Assembly: GCA_022820995.1 (NCBI GenBank)
Contig: JAJEEM010000064.1
Coordinates: 98,467 to 162,466 of the forward strand
Length of the DNA: 64,000 nucleotides
Origin: Gemmatimonadota bacterium
GTDB taxonomy: Bacteria; Gemmatimonadota; Gemmatimonadetes; Palauibacterales; Palauibacteraceae
Direction of reading: 5' to 3'
This document shows, one piece after another, positions 9,712-17,764 of the stretch. The notes below the pieces were generated by a model. It was not told the origin of the DNA, ran no database searches, and was given only the letters and a program-made list of their open reading frames with translations. The position numbers were made by a program, and so were the translations under genes. Positions within the stretch are counted from its first letter, which is position 1. Every line of letters starts with the position of its first letter.

Positions 9712-12270
9712 ATGCGAGCCACCAGCGCCCCCGCGCTGCTGTTTGCGCTGCTCTGTCTGACCACCGCCGCACTCCGGGCGCCCGCCGTCAACGCGCAGGT
9801 GCCGAGGGTCACCGCCGGTGAGGTGGTGGACCGCGAGACCCTGCAGGGGTTCGTGACCTACGCGGCATCCGTCGCCGCCGCCATCACCGACATCAACCAG
9901 GGATCCCAACTCATCCAGGCGGTGAGGACGGAGGGCGGCGACTATAACGTCGGGAACATGTACCTGATTTTCCTGACCACCGACGGTCAGGTGTTCATCC
10001 ACGGCGAAGACCCCAACCTGGACGGCGTCAACGTGCACGGGGTGCTCGACGACAACGGGAACCCTGTCGTCCAGCAGATTCTCGCCGCGGCGGCGGGCGG
10101 CGGGTTCGTGGAGTGGTGCTGGGACGATCCGGCCGACCCGAACGACCCCCGCTGCAAGGACAGCTACGCGCTCCAGCACTTCTCCCCGGTGGCCGGAGTG
10201 GATCTGGTCGTGGTGGGGGGGTACTACCAGGATCTGTCGGGCGCCGGGCAGCCGCTGCCGCCCATTCCGCTTCCCGAAGTCTCCGCCGCCGACGTGGTCG
10301 ACAGGGAGACGCTCCAGCAGTTCGTGGACGGGTCGGTCGTCTGGCTGCGGGACCTCATCGGGCAGGTCGGGTTCGAGCGCGCGAACGAATGGAAGGGCGT
10401 GCTGAGGGAAGAGGGCGGACACTTCAAGTCCGGCCCCATCTATCTCTTCATCTTCACTCCCGAAGGGTATGTCATCTTCCACGGCGCCGACCCCTGGCGT
10501 GAAGGTCGCACGGTGATCGACAACACGGACCTCCAGGGGAGACCCTTCGTCAGGGAAGTCATCGCCGTCGCCCAGGGGGGCGGGGGGTTCGTCGAGTACT
10601 TCTGGGACGATCCGACGGTTCAGGGGGATGAGGACACCGGAACCCCCAAGGTGAGCTACGCCGTCTCGCTGCGGAGCGACCTGCCCGTCTTCCAGGGCGT
10701 CGAGTTCATCGTCGGCGCCGGGTTCTACCGCAACTTCTCGACCGCCGAGGCGGAGATGGCGGCGGCGGACTGGCTCGACCGGTTCGGCCGCTCTGTTGCG
10801 AGCCAGGCCATGGAGATCATCGGCAACCGGGTCTCGCCTTCACATCGGGGATCCGACCACGTCACGGTCGGCGGGCGCACGATCGATCTCGCCGCGCTGA
10901 ACGCTCAGGGCGGCCTGTTCGGCGCCCTCGCGCCGGCAGGGCTGGGCCAGGGGAGCTCGGGCTCGGTCGGCATGGGCCGCGTGGCGCCCACCGCATTCCT
11001 GCCCGCATCCTTCGGCGGCCTTCTGGGCGAGACATCCTTCCAGCTTTCCCCCGGACAGGACGCAGGGGGCGGAGGCAACTACTCGCTCTGGGGCGCCGGC
11101 GAGATGATGCGGTTCTCCAGCGGCGGTGACGGCGGATTCCACGACGGCGAAGTCGTCACGGCCGCGTTGGGGGCCGACTACCGGTTCGGATCGGTCCTCG
11201 CGGGGTTCGCCCTGTCCCACAGCATGGGATCGGGCGGCTTCGAACTGGGGCGGGCCGGGGAAGATGATGTCGGCGACGTGGCGACGTCGCTGACCAGCGC
11301 TTTCCCGTATGCGCGGTTCGCGCTCGGCGAACGGCTCTCGCTCTGGGGCGTGCTCGGGTACGGGTTCGGCCGGCTGGACCTCTCGGGCGGCGGAGAGGAG
11401 GATCCCTCGAGCGATGTTTCGATGCGCATGGTCGGCCTGGGGGCGCGCGGGGAGCTTGTGGGGACCGGCGATCCGCGCGATTTCGCGCTCGCCCTGCGGT
11501 CGGACGGCTTCGTGGCGCAGATGAACTCGGAGGAGGTCGAGGGGCGGAGCGAACTCACCGCCGATGTGAGCCGCGTTCGGCTGATGCTCGAAACCTCGAA
11601 GGGATACACGCTCACCGGGGGAGAAGTGGTCCAGCCGCAGCTTCGCGTCGGCATGCGCCGCGACGGGGGCGACGTGGAGACCGGGTTCGGCATGGAACTG
11701 GGCGGCGGCCTGACCTTCCTCGATCTCGAGCGGGGTCTCACGATCGCCGTGCACGGCCGCAAGCTCGTGGCCCACGAACAGAGCGACTACGACGAGTGGG
11801 GGCTCGGCGGATCCCTCACCCTCAACCCGCAGGGCGGGGGCCGGGGGTTGTCGCTCGGCGTGAGCCCGTCGTGGGGATCGACGGCGAGCGGCCTGGCGCG
11901 GCTGTGGGCGCAGGGGGCCACCGGGTTGACGCCGAACGGGTACGGGTACGGTTTCGGCAGCCGGCGAGTCGATGCGGAGGTCGGATACGGGATCGACGCG
12001 CTGGCGGGCCGCGGCGTCTTCACGCCCTACGCGAGGCTCGTGCTTTCCGAACAGCCGGGTCCGGGACAGTTCGGCGGGGGCCACTTCCAGGGTCCGGTGG
12101 CGCTGATGCCGCTCCAGACACCGGGGCGGAGCCTCCATGGCTACCACATGGGCGGACGTCTCAACGTCGGTTCGGGCCTCCGGCTGAACGTCGAGGGAGG
12201 CCGGAACGCCTACGGCGCCGGTCCGGATCCGGCGAACAGCCTGATGCTCAGCCTCTCCATGAACTGGTAG
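9712..12270 (+). CDS. Two Cache-like domains fused to an autotransporter-type beta-barrel
   Basis: An 852-residue protein. A signal peptide (about 1-30) is followed by two tandem repeats (about 35-180 and 195-345). Each has the single-Cache pattern: a 'GQVFIHGEDPNLDGVN' or 'GYVIFHGADPWREGR' core, then a D..G.P.V.....A..GGGFVE(W/Y).WDDP segment, then K-x-SYA and VG(G/A)GxY. From about residue 460 to the end the protein has alternating polar/hydrophobic strands rich in Gly and aromatics (YARFALGERLSLWGVLGYGF) and ends in the aromatic residue W (LMLSLSMNW), as autotransporter barrels do. GAGGAAAG lies 6-8 bases before the ATG. Cache domains normally bind small ligands in front of signalling modules; here no kinase, methyl-accepting or cyclase module exists. 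Function unknown. Confidence 0.75.
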   Translation: MRATSAPALLFALLCLTTAALRAPAVNAQVPRVTAGEVVDRETLQGFVTYAASVAAAITDINQGSQLIQAVRTEGGDYNVGNMYLIFLTTDGQVFIHGEDPNLDGVNVHGVLDDNGNPVVQQILAAAAGGGFVEWCWDDPADPNDPRCKDSYALQHFSPVAGVDLVVVGGYYQDLSGAGQPLPPIPLPEVSAADVVDRETLQQFVDGSVVWLRDLIGQVGFERANEWKGVLREEGGHFKSGPIYLFIFTPEGYVIFHGADPWREGRTVIDNTDLQGRPFVREVIAVAQGGGGFVEYFWDDPTVQGDEDTGTPKVSYAVSLRSDLPVFQGVEFIVGAGFYRNFSTAEAEMAAADWLDRFGRSVASQAMEIIGNRVSPSHRGSDHVTVGGRTIDLAALNAQGGLFGALAPAGLGQGSSGSVGMGRVAPTAFLPASFGGLLGETSFQLSPGQDAGGGGNYSLWGAGEMMRFSSGGDGGFHDGEVVTAALGADYRFGSVLAGFALSHSMGSGGFELGRAGEDDVGDVATSLTSAFPYARFALGERLSLWGVLGYGFGRLDLSGGGEEDPSSDVSMRMVGLGARGELVGTGDPRDFALALRSDGFVAQMNSEEVEGRSELTADVSRVRLMLETSKGYTLTGGEVVQPQLRVGMRRDGGDVETGFGMELGGGLTFLDLERGLTIAVHGRKLVAHEQSDYDEWGLGGSLTLNPQGGGRGLSLGVSPSWGSTASGLARLWAQGATGLTPNGYGYGFGSRRVDAEVGYGIDALAGRGVFTPYARLVLSEQPGPGQFGGGHFQGPVALMPLQTPGRSLHGYHMGGRLNVGSGLRLNVEGGRNAYGAGPDPANSLMLSLSMNW

Positions 12271-12278
12271 GCCCGGGG

Positions 12279-12806
12279 TTGGAGGGGCCGGATCCCTACA
12301 CCGCGGGAGATTCCCTCGCCGGAGTCCGCGTCGGCATCCGGGGCTGCCTTGAACGAGCCGCCGACGTTGACCGCCTGGCCGTCTCCGCATCCGGAGTCTC
12401 TGCATGGAGCGTGCAGGACCACCTCGAGCACCTGCTCTTCTCCGACCGGAAGGTGCTGGGCTGGGTGGTTGAGGCTCTGGCCGCACCGAACCCCGGGACG
12501 AGAGAGCAGTTCCCGAGGGAGATTGGAGTGGCTCTCCTGGCGCGTGGTTCGATCCCGCGCGGCCGCGGACCCGCCCCGGACTTCACGCTACCGGACGGCC
12601 TGCCATCAACCGACGTCCGGGAGGGTTTCGAGGCGCTGCGCGCGCTGGCGTCGGGTCTCGATCCGCAACTGGCGGAACTGGAGGCGTGCCGGCACACGCT
12701 CCCGCATCACGTCCTAGGCTACTTCACGCCCGCCGAATGGCTACGCTTCCTCCACCTCCACCACCGCCATCACGAAGCGATCATCCGCGACATCCTCAAC
12801 GCCTGA
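12279..12806 (+). CDS. DinB-like metal-dependent four-helix protein
   Basis: A helical protein of about 175 residues with histidines spaced as in the DinB/YfiT superfamily: WSVQDHLEHLL near the N-terminus and FLHLHHRHHEAII near the C-terminus, expected to form a three-His metal site. Family members act as thiol-dependent transferases or unknown hydrolases. The start is uncertain: TTG at 12279, just after the preceding stop, is the only plausible upstream start that keeps the first helix. It is convergent with the nuclease-like gene that ends at 12891. Confidence 0.6.
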   Translation: MEGPDPYTAGDSLAGVRVGIRGCLERAADVDRLAVSASGVSAWSVQDHLEHLLFSDRKVLGWVVEALAAPNPGTREQFPREIGVALLARGSIPRGRGPAPDFTLPDGLPSTDVREGFEALRALASGLDPQLAELEACRHTLPHHVLGYFTPAEWLRFLHLHHRHHEAIIRDILNA

Positions 12807-12890
12807 GCCGGGCGAAACCGTTTGGGGAGTGTTCAGAGGCCACGGCAATCCGGAAGCAAGTACACGTTGTGTGTGGGACAAGTCCGGATG

Positions 12891-14399
12891 TTACAGGAAG
12901 AGCCGCATGCGTTGATCAAGAATGGGGCGCGTGAGGATGCCGGTCGCGTTCAAGACCTCCAGATTGAACGACTCTCGCGAGCTACGCCCCCGCCATTCTT
13001 CCGCCAGCCATACAAGATCCTCGGCGGCGATGAGCGCGACATCCGTGTCCGATCCTGACTCGGACTTCAAGCGAAGGGCGTTACCCAAGGCATCGTCATC
13101 CACGGAGGGGGCGATGATGAGGAAGCAGGAGACTCTCTTCTCCGAATCACGGATGTACCGTTTGAACTGTCTCAGGTGGCTCGGGGGAAACGAGTACACG
13201 GTCTCCTTGCTCTTATTGTCCCAGAGAAGCAGTTCCTTGTTCTTCCCGAACACGATGCACCCATCCGCGTGATCGGTCCCTTCCATGTGCTGTAGTTCAA
13301 GACCGAGTCTTTCACGGAAGAGATAGCGCGTGCCCTCCTCAAAGGCCCCTTCAATCTCACGATCCTTGGAGATGACTCGATTCGCCAAGAGGTTCGCACG
13401 ATCACGGGCCGCCAGCTCGATCAGATACCGGTAGTATCGTTCGCCGGGCGGTGTCTCGTCAGCCACATCCCGCACGATCAGGTTGGCGAAATGGCGGACG
13501 ATTCGAGTGATCCTCGTGGACTTGCTTCCCGTAACTTTCACGCCCGGTAGCGACCCGCAGAGCTGATACAGGTCGTCGTTGGCGAGACGCCCCAACGCCT
13601 CACTTGGCTTGACGCCAGCCAGAACAACTCTCTCGATCCGCGTTTCTTTCGTACCGTACTCGGGCATGCCTTCCGCGCGGAGGATCGTCGCCAGTTGGGC
13701 CACCGTGAGGTTGGAGAGCAGTTTTTCCCAAGCCTGAGGCCCCAATTCGATGCCCAGGACGCGCCGAACCGACGGAGCCACCTCCTCGGGAATCACATAC
13801 AGACCTCCGTTCGCGCGGTTGCAGTAGAACACGATGCCGCAGCGCTGGAGATTGAGCAGGGACTCCCGGCACTCCGCCGCCGTATGCAGGAGGTTCCCCT
13901 TCCGAGGGAAATGATCCAACTGGGCCTGGATGATCCGCATTGCCAGAGGCGATAAACCCAGGCTCTCGCGCAGCACCCTCAAGAGTTCCAGTTCCTGGTT
14001 GGTCACGACTGCGTCCTGCAGCGCGACCTTCATGACGGTCCGAAACACCTCCACGGACCGCGCGTCTTCGTAACGGAGCGCATCGGGAGAAGCCGCCGTG
14101 TCAAGCACTTGTTGCTGGAGTTGCGTGACGTTCTCCACAACGGTCAACTCCGAGGCACTGCAGTCTGGTGAACCTATCAGAGCCTCAAGCACGCAGGTCT
14201 GGCGGATCTGATCTTGAAGGCGGCCATCAAAGCTCAGTACCGCCTCGATCCTCTGCGGATCGGTTAGTTCATCCGTGTTCCGCAGAATAATCTCTCTCGC
14301 CCGCTCCTCGTCCGACTTCGGAAAGTCCTTTGTAAAGCTGTCGACAACGCGTTGCAGCATCGCCTTCGTCATCAGCTCGATCGCATCAGCGACTCTCAA
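12891..14399 (-). CDS. Unknown protein: TerB-like, two SAP-like motifs and a PD-(D/E)XK-like C-terminus
   Basis: A 502-residue soluble protein with no close family I can name. Visible parts: an alpha-helical TerB-like segment (about 115-165, DAVVTNQELELLRVLRESLG); two SAP-like helix-extended-helix motifs at about 231-262 (LATILRAEGMPEYGTKETRI) and 272-305 (GVKVTGSKSTRITRIVRHF); and a C-terminal nuclease-like core at about 355-470, with ADGCIVFGKNKELLLWDNKSK giving Asp379 and Asp394-x-Lys396. Base composition is clearly less GC-rich than its neighbours, suggesting transfer. The start is TTG at 14399 with GGAG 8 bases upstream. An orphan defence or DNA-binding nuclease is my inference. Confidence 0.55.
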   Translation of the reverse strand: MRVADAIELMTKAMLQRVVDSFTKDFPKSDEERAREIILRNTDELTDPQRIEAVLSFDGRLQDQIRQTCVLEALIGSPDCSASELTVVENVTQLQQQVLDTAASPDALRYEDARSVEVFRTVMKVALQDAVVTNQELELLRVLRESLGLSPLAMRIIQAQLDHFPRKGNLLHTAAECRESLLNLQRCGIVFYCNRANGGLYVIPEEVAPSVRRVLGIELGPQAWEKLLSNLTVAQLATILRAEGMPEYGTKETRIERVVLAGVKPSEALGRLANDDLYQLCGSLPGVKVTGSKSTRITRIVRHFANLIVRDVADETPPGERYYRYLIELAARDRANLLANRVISKDREIEGAFEEGTRYLFRERLGLELQHMEGTDHADGCIVFGKNKELLLWDNKSKETVYSFPPSHLRQFKRYIRDSEKRVSCFLIIAPSVDDDALGNALRLKSESGSDTDVALIAAEDLVWLAEEWRGRSSRESFNLEVLNATGILTRPILDQRMRLFL

Positions 14400-14503
14400 A
14401 GTTCACGCTCCGTCGAGTGGGTTACCAAGACGCACGTATCCTCAGAGCCCCAACTATCCTGGCTGATGGAACCCTGGCCGAGGAAGCTATGAAGGTCTGA
14501 TCC

Positions 14504-16279
14504 TCACGTTCCAGACGCCCTCGCTGCGCGGACTCTGCGGATGGCCGCGGCGCCCTCGAGGAGGAGCCAGATCTCGAGGATGAAGATCGCGGCGCCGATC
14601 ACGAGCAGCATCCACTGGTTCGTGCCGAAGAAGCGGTCGAGGTTGATGACCATCGCCCACGTCGTCATCAGGAGCAGGAAGCCCATCGGGATCATCGTCA
14701 CCCAGAAGGGGCGCCCCTTCCGCATCAGGTAAAGCGACACGATGAGCAGCGTGAGGCCGGCCAGGAGCTGGTTCGTCGTGCCGAACAGCGGCCAGATCAT
14801 CATGCCGCCGGCGCCGCGGTCCGCCGAGAGCGCCAGGAGCGCGCAACTGATGACGGCGATCGCGGTCGCAACCCAGCGGTTCTGGATCGCCTTCACGTTG
14901 TACTCGACGCCGAGTTCGCTGATGATGTAGCGCTGGAGCCGGATCGCCGTGTCGAGCGTCGTCGCCGCAAAGCTGATCACGACGACGGAAGCGAAGATCA
15001 CGGCCACGCTCTCCGGGATCCCCAGTCCGCCGGCGAGCACGCCCACCCCGTTCACGAAGGCAGTCGTGGCGCCGGCCGTCGCCGCTTCGAAGCTCCCGTA
15101 GTGCTCCTGCCAGAGGACGAGCCCCTGCGTCGCTCCTACATCCCGGCTCAGGTAAATCGCGAAGCCCGCCGTACACGCGATGATCGAGGTGACGGCGAGC
15201 GTTCCTTCCCCGATCGCTCCGCCATAGCCCACGTAGCGGGCGTCTGTCTCCTTGGCGAGCTGTTTCGAGGAGGTGCCGGACCCGACCAGACCGTGGAAGC
15301 CGGAAATCGCCCCGCACGCGATGGTGATGAAGAGGAGCGGCAGCCAACTCGGCGTATCCGCCGGCAGGCTGGTATTCACCGTCGGCGCGACGACTTCCGG
15401 GTTCACGACGAGCACGCCGAGGCTGATGAGGCCGAGCGCGACGAAGAGCTGGTGCCCGTTCACGTAGTCGCGCGGCTGCAGGAGCAGCCACACCGGCAGC
15501 ACCGAGGCGACGAAGGTGTAGGCGAAGAGGATCGCGATCCATCCCACGCGTCGCCCATCGGCGGCTGCCGCCTCTCCCGCCGCAGCCGCATCGCCTCCCG
15601 CAGCGGCCATTTGCGCCTCGGTCGGGCCGAAGCCGATGAAGTCGGGCAGCGTGAAGGGCATGTCCTGCCCGAACCAGATCAGCACGTACAGCGTCGCCAG
15701 CGCCCCGAGCGACGGAATGAGAATCCCCGTCCCCGTGCGGTAGATGAGGAAGCCGACGATGAGCGCGATGACGAGCGAGCCCCACACCGGGACCACGGCG
15801 CCGGGGTTCGCCATGAACAGGTTCGCGATGATCACGGCGAACACCGCGTTCACCATCAGCAGCAGGAAGAAGATGATGAGAAGGAAGAGAACCCGGGCGC
15901 GCTGGCCGAGGATCGACTCCGTGAGCGTCCCGATCGAGCGGCCCTTGTGGCGGCTCGAGATCCACAGTGCGCTGAAGTCGTGCACCGCGCCGGCGAAGAC
16001 CGTCCCGAGCACGACCCACAGGAAGGCGGGCAGCCAGCCCCAGATCACCGCGATCGCGGGTCCCACGATCGGCGCCGCCCCCGCCACCGACGTGAAGTGG
16101 TGTCCGAAGAGCACGTGCTTGTTCGTCGGCACGTAGTCGACGCCGTCCTTGAACTCGTGCGCCGGCGTGACGAAGTCGGGGTCGAGCTTGAAGACCTTGC
16201 CCGCGATGAAGCGCGAGTAGATGAGGACTCCCGTGAGGAAGGCCGACAGACCAATCACCAGCAGGACGATCGCGCTCAT
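14504..16279 (-). CDS. cstA: Carbon starvation protein CstA family transporter
   Basis: A 591-residue multi-spanning membrane protein. It has family blocks YVPTNKHVLFGHHFTSVAGA, GPAIAVIWGWLPAFLWVVLG, VHDFSALWISSRHKGRSIG, AISGFHGLVGSGTSSKQLAKE and FGTTNQLLAGLTLL. CstA/BtsT proteins import pyruvate or peptides with protons; the substrate here is inferred only from family. The ATG at 16279 overlaps the stop of the ArsA-like gene (ATGA), so the two are translationally coupled; a small Cys-Cys-ending protein heads the operon. The long Ala/Gly-rich insert around residues 178-198 is unusual. Confidence 0.92.
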   Translation of the reverse strand: MSAIVLLVIGLSAFLTGVLIYSRFIAGKVFKLDPDFVTPAHEFKDGVDYVPTNKHVLFGHHFTSVAGAAPIVGPAIAVIWGWLPAFLWVVLGTVFAGAVHDFSALWISSRHKGRSIGTLTESILGQRARVLFLLIIFFLLLMVNAVFAVIIANLFMANPGAVVPVWGSLVIALIVGFLIYRTGTGILIPSLGALATLYVLIWFGQDMPFTLPDFIGFGPTEAQMAAAGGDAAAAGEAAAADGRRVGWIAILFAYTFVASVLPVWLLLQPRDYVNGHQLFVALGLISLGVLVVNPEVVAPTVNTSLPADTPSWLPLLFITIACGAISGFHGLVGSGTSSKQLAKETDARYVGYGGAIGEGTLAVTSIIACTAGFAIYLSRDVGATQGLVLWQEHYGSFEAATAGATTAFVNGVGVLAGGLGIPESVAVIFASVVVISFAATTLDTAIRLQRYIISELGVEYNVKAIQNRWVATAIAVISCALLALSADRGAGGMMIWPLFGTTNQLLAGLTLLIVSLYLMRKGRPFWVTMIPMGFLLLMTTWAMVINLDRFFGTNQWMLLVIGAAIFILEIWLLLEGAAAIRRVRAARASGT

Positions 16280-17322
16280 CGGACAACCTCCTCCGCAGGT
16301 TCGACTACGGGAATCCTTCCAAGTGCGTCCACCCCCACCGGATCGGCGTCCTGGAGGTCGACGCGGAGGACAGGCCAATCTCCGAGAGACTGTGAGATTC
16401 TCGCAAGATAGGCGGCCTGGCGTTCGCGCCTGGCGGCGAACAACGGGTCGTCTCCGGCCCCGGCGGCCGGCGCCGGGAGCACCTGGTTCACGACGATGGC
16501 CCCCACCGGCACGCCGTGCTTCGACAGGGCCTCGACCGCCTTCTCCGTCTCCCAGATCGGCAGGCGCTCCGGGATCACGACGAAGACGAACGCCGTCCGG
16601 GCCGGGTCGGTGAGGACCCGCCGCGCTTCCTGAAACCGGTCCCGGCGTTCCTCCAGCGCCTGCAGGAGGGGGTCATGATCGAGATCCTCCGCCTCGGACC
16701 CGGCCACGTTCTTCCACATCTGCGAGAGGGCTCCCACCTTCTTCCGCCGCTTGATGAGTCCGCCGATCCACGCCGTCATCAGTTCCGGCAGGGAGAGCAG
16801 CCGCAGCGTCTGGCCGGTGGGCGCGGTGTCGAACACGATCCGGTCGTAGTCCTTCCCCTCCTCCTCGAGGATCCGCGTGAAGCGGTCGAAGAGCGCGGAC
16901 TCCGCCGCTCCGGGGGAGACGCGTGCGATGTCGATCTGCCGGTAGACCTCGCCCAGGAGCCGCGGGGGGGCCGCCGACTCCACGCGCGACTTGACGCCCT
17001 CGATGTAGCGGTCCGCTTCCCGCTCCGGATCGACCTCCATGGCCCAGCAACCCTCGGCCACTCGGCGCGGCCGGTCCCCCAGCTTCGCCTGGAGCACGTC
17101 CCCGGTGGAATGCGCCGGATCCGTGGACACGAGGAGCGTCCGGTGCCCGCGCGCCGCCATGTCGAGCGCGGCCGTCGCCGCCATCGTCGTCTTCCCCACG
17201 CCGCCCTTGCCGCCGAAGAAAAGGATCGGCCGGTCGGGGAACGGCAGCGGGGCCCGCGTACGCCCGCGCGGTGCCGCCCCGGACGGCGTCGCGGCCCGCC
17301 GCGAACCGTCGTCGCTCAGCAA
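16276..17322 (-). CDS. ArsA/Get3-like P-loop ATPase
   Basis: A single-domain ATPase of about 348 residues. It has the deviant Walker A GGKGGVGKTT, the switch segment LLVSTDPAHSTGDVLQ and the signature FDTAPTGQTLRLLSLPE; the C-terminal part has VNQVLP. It lacks the cysteine cluster of arsenite-stimulated ArsA (one Cys is visible), so a protein-targeting or Get3-like role fits better than arsenite efflux. TTG at 17322 overlaps the Cys-Cys stop of the upstream gene; an ATG at 17373 would overlap it by 58 bases. Its stop overlaps the CstA start, tying it to that transporter. Confidence 0.85.
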   Translation of the reverse strand: MLSDDGSRRAATPSGAAPRGRTRAPLPFPDRPILFFGGKGGVGKTTMAATAALDMAARGHRTLLVSTDPAHSTGDVLQAKLGDRPRRVAEGCWAMEVDPEREADRYIEGVKSRVESAAPPRLLGEVYRQIDIARVSPGAAESALFDRFTRILEEEGKDYDRIVFDTAPTGQTLRLLSLPELMTAWIGGLIKRRKKVGALSQMWKNVAGSEAEDLDHDPLLQALEERRDRFQEARRVLTDPARTAFVFVVIPERLPIWETEKAVEALSKHGVPVGAIVVNQVLPAPAAGAGDDPLFAARRERQAAYLARISQSLGDWPVLRVDLQDADPVGVDALGRIPVVEPAEEVVR

Positions 17323-17591
17323 CAGCGGAAGCCGCCCTCGGGCCCGCGCTCCATCCCGACCCGGACGTGCCACTCGTGAAACTCCTCGATGAGCGACGGA
17401 TAGATTTCAAGCATGTAGAACTGGACCGGGTTCGGCACGCCGAGGAGGTCGGAGAAGCCCATCAGCATGAACGCGTCGTGCTGGCGCAGGTACTCGCGGT
17501 GGATCGTCGCGCGGTAGGGGGCGATATACAGCCCTTCGTAGATGTCGCGCGCCTCCCGCAGCCAGCGGCGCCAGCGGACCTCTGTCTTCAT
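17316..17591 (-). CDS. Small protein ending in Cys-Cys ('cory-CC-star' type)
   Basis: A 91-residue basic/aromatic protein with no signal peptide. It has a helical N-terminal part (WLREARDIYEGLYIAPYR), a region HREYLRQHDAFMLMGFSDLLG and NPVQFYMLEIYPSLIEEFHEWH, and it ends GGFRCC followed directly by stop. This matches my recollection of the 'cory-CC-star' family, named for the terminal Cys-Cys. It heads an operon with an ArsA-like ATPase and CstA. The paired terminal cysteines suggest a metal or disulfide site; the function is unknown. Confidence 0.75.
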   Translation of the reverse strand: MKTEVRWRRWLREARDIYEGLYIAPYRATIHREYLRQHDAFMLMGFSDLLGVPNPVQFYMLEIYPSLIEEFHEWHVRVGMERGPEGGFRCC

Positions 17592-17673
17592 AGCCACCAG
17601 CGGCTCCCGGTCGGGGTTGTCCACCCGGTCGGCGTGATCCACCGAAGTCGAAGAATCAATCCGCAGATTCCGA

Positions 17674-17711
17674 TTTGCGTCGCAAAATGGAATTCGCGAT
17701 TCCGAAATCGC
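17674..17711. promoter_or_regulatory. Cluster of short palindromes upstream of the cory/ArsA/CstA operon
   Basis: In the 173-base gap between the DUF4143 gene and the Cys-Cys protein gene there are three compact inverted repeats: TTTGCG-T-CGCAAA (17674-17686), GGAAT-TCGCG-ATTCC (17689-17703) and, overlapping it, GCGATT-CCGA-AATCGC (17696-17711). The second and third are mutually exclusive as hairpins. They lie 80-120 bases upstream of the operon start. Either operator sites for the operon or transcript structures after the DUF4143 gene are possible; I see no T-run marking a simple terminator. Confidence 0.5.
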
Positions 17712-17764
17712 ACGGATGCAGCCCCGCACGTCAAGGCGCGGCCCAAAGTCGGGTAGCCATCGCC

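Noticed and set aside
12547..12562. GGTTCGATCCC resembling a tRNA T-arm
   Set aside because: It lies inside the DinB-like gene and no acceptor, D- or anticodon arm can be folded around it.
15101..16411. Plus-strand open frame opposite CstA
   Set aside because: Low-complexity Arg/Glu/Asp/His translation; the CstA frame is unambiguous.
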